Shown here one piece after another: positions 61,655 through 64,000 of a DNA stretch of 64,000 nucleotides. Location: contig NZ_JHUZ01000006.1 of NCBI RefSeq assembly GCF_000619885.1, forward strand, positions 434,001-498,000, given 5' to 3'. This DNA is from Balneatrix alpica DSM 16621. Its GTDB lineage: Bacteria; Pseudomonadota; Gammaproteobacteria; Pseudomonadales; Balneatricaceae. A program made the translations under genes and the position numbers. The notes beneath the pieces are model-generated. The model had not been told where the DNA came from and searched no databases. It worked only from the letters and a program-made list of their open reading frames with translations. Numbering within the stretch: the first letter of the stretch is position 1; the number at the start of each line of letters is the position of its first letter.

Positions 61655-62222
61655 AACCCGCCAGCCGGCTATCCATTTCTTCACAGACCCAGTGGCCAAT
61701 CAGCATATGGGCTTCCTGAATACGGGCGGTTTCGTTACTGGGCATGCGCAAGGTGACATCCGCTAAGGCCAGCAATTTACCGCCACTTTCGCCAGTCCAG
61801 GCATAGGTAAAGCAGCCTAGCTCTTTGGCTGCGCGGATGCCATCGATGACATTGGCGCTATTACCTGAGGTGGACAGGCCGATGACCAAGTCCTGGGGGC
61901 GGGCGAGGGCCTGGATTTGGCGGGTAAAGACGCTGTCGTAGCTGTAATCATTGGAGTGAGCGGTCAGGATAGAGGTGTCCACCGTCAGGGCGATGGCGCC
62001 CAGTGGACGGCGCTCGGCCTTGTAACGCACGACAAACTCCGCCGCCAGGTGCTGGCAATCCGCCGCGCTGCCGCCGTTACCCATAAAAATCAGTTTACCG
62101 CCCTGCGCCAAGCACGCTTCGACCCGGTCTGCCAGTTCCAGCACCTGAGGCTCCAGGCTGCTTAGCTGGTTAAACACCTGGAGGTGGCGGGTTAGGGTGG
62201 CATGAAAGGTGGAGGCGCTCAT
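61653..62222 (-). CDS. gmhA: Phosphoheptose isomerase
   Basis: Converts sedoheptulose 7-phosphate to D-glycero-manno-heptose 7-phosphate for LPS core heptose. It has 189 residues. The SIS-domain motifs are MGNGGSAADCQHLAAEFVVRY and GLSTSGNSANVIDG, and the metal ligand region is NETARIQEAHMLIGH. It stands alone on the minus strand between the DUF4214 gene and the thiDC promoter. Standard chromosome composition. Confidence 0.92.
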   Translation of the reverse strand: MSASTFHATLTRHLQVFNQLSSLEPQVLELADRVEACLAQGGKLIFMGNGGSAADCQHLAAEFVVRYKAERRPLGAIALTVDTSILTAHSNDYSYDSVFTRQIQALARPQDLVIGLSTSGNSANVIDGIRAAKELGCFTYAWTGESGGKLLALADVTLRMPSNETARIQEAHMLIGHWVCEEMDSRLAG

Positions 62223-62350
62223 AGACAGTCCTTAAGCTCAAATAGGCACAGAGGCAGCAGTTTAACAAAGCCGTTGAGCAGCGCCCAGAATTTAGCAGCC
62301 GCGGGGGCTAATCTCACCTTTTAGCACGACTGCGCTTGAGCAAGGGCCGC

Positions 62351-62379
62351 TAGACAAGCGCCTGTTTAGTTTTTACACT
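62351..62379 (+). promoter_or_regulatory. Sigma70 promoter of thiDC
   Basis: TAGACA (62351-62356) and TACACT (62374-62379) are 17 bases apart. Transcription would start near 62386, just before riboswitch P1 at 62391. Confidence 0.6.
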
Positions 62380-62390
62380 GCGGCTCATTA

Positions 62391-62466
62391 CTTGTCGGGG
62401 TGCTGCCTGAGCAGCTGAGAAATACCCGTAGAACCTGATCCAGTTTGTACTGGCGTAGGGAACAAG
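62391..62466 (+). ncRNA. TPP riboswitch of thiDC
   Basis: Core parts CGGGGTGC, CAGCTGAGAAATACCC and GAACCTGATCCAG with ACTGGCGTAGGGAA occur in order. P1 is CTTGT (62391-62395) with ACAAG (62462-62466). It would lower thiDC expression when TPP is bound. Confidence 0.95.
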
Positions 62467-62470
62467 CCTC

Positions 62471-62543
62471 AGACACTGCTGTGTCTCTCTTGTTTATCTC
62501 CTTGGATGGAGTCCTCGCCGGTACCTGTAGCGAGGCGAACTCC
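62471..62543 (+). promoter_or_regulatory. Expression platform of the thiDC riboswitch (SD-sequestering hairpin)
   Basis: GGAGTCCTCGC (62508-62518) can pair with GCGAGG (62530-62535) and ACTCC (62539-62543). This buries the thiD ribosome site GAGG and ends at its ATG. A competing pairing is CTCC (62498-62501) with GGAG (62508-62511). A separate stem AGACAC/GTGTCT lies at 62471-62486. This suggests control at translation initiation. Confidence 0.65.
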
Positions 62544-63374
62544 ATGCATGTTCCTCCCGCCCAGGTACTGACCATCGCCGGCTCGGATTCGAGTGGTGGG
62601 GCCGGTATTCAGGCCGATTTGAAAACCTTTATGGCGCTGGGTTGTTATGGCGCTTCTGTGATTACCGCGATCACCGCGCAGAATACTTGTGGCGTCCAGC
62701 AGGCACAGGCGTTGTCTGCTGAGCTGGTGGTGGGGCAATTGCAGGCGGTGCTCCAGGATTTGAATATTCGTGCGATTAAAACCGGCATGTTGGCCAACAG
62801 GGCCATTATTCAGGCGATCGCACCGCTGTTACAACAAGCCGCTATTCCGTTGGTATTGGACCCTGTGATGTTGGCCAAGAGTGGCCATGCCTTATTAGCG
62901 GAGGACGCAATAGAGGCATTTTGCCAGCTACTGTTGCCCCAGGCTCAACTGATTACCCCTAATTTGCCGGAGGCTGCGGCACTTTGTCAGCGTGCTGAGC
63001 CAGATAATGAAGACGAGATGCAGGAGCTGGCGGCAGCCTTGTTGCTGCGGGGGGCCAAAGCGGTGCTGCTTAAGGGCGGGCACTTGGCTGGCCCTGAGGC
63101 GGTGGACTGGTTTACTGATGGCCAGCATTGGCAGCGTTTTGCCAGTCCTCGCATTGCTACCCGTAATAGTCACGGTACTGGTTGTACTCTGGCCGCGGCG
63201 ATTTGCGCAGGCTTAGGACAAGGGTTGCCGTTATTGGCCGCCATTGAGCAAGCCAAGCGCTATCTACAACAGGCCCTCGCCCAGGCAGATGCCTTGGCGG
63301 TGGGTCAGGGGCATGGCCCTTTACACCATGCGCACGCCTGGTGGCCGCTTCCCGCCACTGCCCCCACCCTTTAG
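62544..63374 (+). CDS. thiD: Hydroxymethylpyrimidine/phosphomethylpyrimidine kinase
   Basis: Phosphorylates HMP and HMP-P in thiamine synthesis. I chose ATG 62544 (276 residues), where the SD hairpin ends. The frame further upstream lies in the leader. Motifs: [48 protein letters not shown] and the anion hole [13 protein letters not shown]. The C-terminus is a little long and Pro-rich. thiC follows after 16 bases. Confidence 0.96.
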   Translation: MHVPPAQVLTIAGSDSSGGAGIQADLKTFMALGCYGASVITAITAQNTCGVQQAQALSAELVVGQLQAVLQDLNIRAIKTGMLANRAIIQAIAPLLQQAAIPLVLDPVMLAKSGHALLAEDAIEAFCQLLLPQAQLITPNLPEAAALCQRAEPDNEDEMQELAAALLLRGAKAVLLKGGHLAGPEAVDWFTDGQHWQRFASPRIATRNSHGTGCTLAAAICAGLGQGLPLLAAIEQAKRYLQQALAQADALAVGQGHGPLHHAHAWWPLPATAPTL

Positions 63375-63390
63375 TTCTGAGGAGCCACCC

Positions 63391-64000
63391 ATGTTAGACC
63401 AGCATTTGAGTGAACGAGCCCAGGTTGATGAAGCCTCGGTACAGCCCTTTCCTGCCTCACGCAAGATTTACATTGAGGGCAGTCGTGCTGATATCCGGGT
63501 ACCGATGCGGGAAATTAGCCTGACCCCGACCCCTGCGCAGTTTGGCGCGGAAGAAAACCCACCCCTGCGGGTATATGATACCTCTGGCCCCTACACTGAT
63601 CCGGCGGTGTCCATTGATGTGCGCAAGGGCTTGGCGGACATTCGCACCCCTTGGTTGTTGGAACGGGGGGACTGCGAACAGTTGGCGAGTTTGACCTCTG
63701 AATATGGCCAGCGCCGTGCTAATGACCCGACCTTGGCAGCTTTGCGCTTTGATTTGGCCCGCCAGCCACGTCGGGCCAAGGCCGGACGCAATGTCACCCA
63801 GATGCACTATGCCAAGCGTGGCATTATCACCCCAGAAATGGAGTACGTGGCCATCCGGGAAAACATGAAGCTACAGTTGGCCAAAGAGAATGCTCTGCTG
63901 CAAAGCCAGCACCCTGGCCAGAGCTTTGGCGCCGCGATTCCGGCCGAGATTACCCCTGAGTTTGTGCGCAGTGAAATTGCCCGTGGGCGGGCGATCATCC
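63391..64000 (+). CDS. thiC: Phosphomethylpyrimidine synthase ThiC, N-terminal part (runs off the window)
   Basis: A radical-SAM enzyme that makes HMP-P from AIR. The first about 203 residues are visible. [23 protein letters not shown] and [14 protein letters not shown] are diagnostic, as is the later [26 protein letters not shown] lies just before ATG 63391. The [4Fe-4S] and catalytic parts are beyond the end. It shares the riboswitch with thiD. Confidence 0.97.
   Translation, partial: MLDQHLSERAQVDEASVQPFPASRKIYIEGSRADIRVPMREISLTPTPAQFGAEENPPLRVYDTSGPYTDPAVSIDVRKGLADIRTPWLLERGDCEQLASLTSEYGQRRANDPTLAALRFDLARQPRRAKAGRNVTQMHYAKRGIITPEMEYVAIRENMKLQLAKENALLQSQHPGQSFGAAIPAEITPEFVRSEIARGRAII

Overview
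The window is a stretch of gammaproteobacterial chromosome, most likely from an Oceanospirillales/Pseudomonadales-type marine bacterium. Evidence: the order priA-rpmE-nuclease-malic enzyme-ponA-pilMNOPQ-aroK-aroB-damX-gltB-gltD and the argS-SPOR-hslVU-DUF971-ubiE-ubiJ block match the layout known from Pseudomonas. A NhaD-type Na+/H+ antiporter and a Kef-type K+/H+ antiporter suit a saline habitat. No tRNA, rRNA, IS element, prophage or CRISPR array was seen. The assignment rests on gene order and protein character only.

Layout. 1-1431: the end of thyA, folA and yjbQ in overlapping frames. 1680-5255 (minus): nhaD, a small doubtful membrane protein and a Kef-like antiporter. 5483-11452 (plus): an HD-GYP response regulator and a very large hybrid histidine kinase with four PAS domains, a degenerate receiver, an intact receiver and an HPt domain. 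11516-21223: ilvD, a cysteine-rich Crp/Fnr regulator, then a long minus-strand run argS-SPOR-hslV-hslU-DUF971-ubiE-ubiJ-gloC. 21472-29879: a TSUP exporter, priA, rpmE with a long leader, a secreted nuclease, a short malic enzyme and PBP1A. 30176-38439: pilMNOPQ-aroK-aroB-damX. 38851-44819: gltBD behind a sigma54-like promoter. 44901-48171 (minus): thiBPQ thiamine uptake under a TPP riboswitch. 48422-49543: pilU.

49648-59800 is an AT-rich, tightly coupled polysaccharide cluster: manC, a glycosyltransferase, a 71-residue membrane protein, wzm, wzt, a minimal phosphoglycosyltransferase, a DUF4214-methyltransferase fusion, and two more glycosyltransferase genes, the last with two domains. It ends in a clear terminator. 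A DUF4214-like remnant and a 480-residue protein with two C-terminal DUF4214 repeats follow, then gmhA. The window closes with a second TPP riboswitch driving thiD-thiC.

How the parts fit. The cluster looks like an ABC-transporter (Wzm/Wzt) O-antigen or similar glycan pathway. ManC supplies GDP-mannose, the phosphoglycosyltransferase primes the lipid, the glycosyltransferases extend, the methyltransferase may cap the chain, and Wzt's C-terminal domain would recognise the cap. The most unusual feature is that DUF4214-type modules occur in the putative capping enzyme, in a remnant and in a separate protein within 7 kb. Thiamine supply is split between two riboswitch-controlled units, uptake (thiBPQ) and synthesis (thiDC), and the thiD unit shows a hairpin that would hide its ribosome-binding site.
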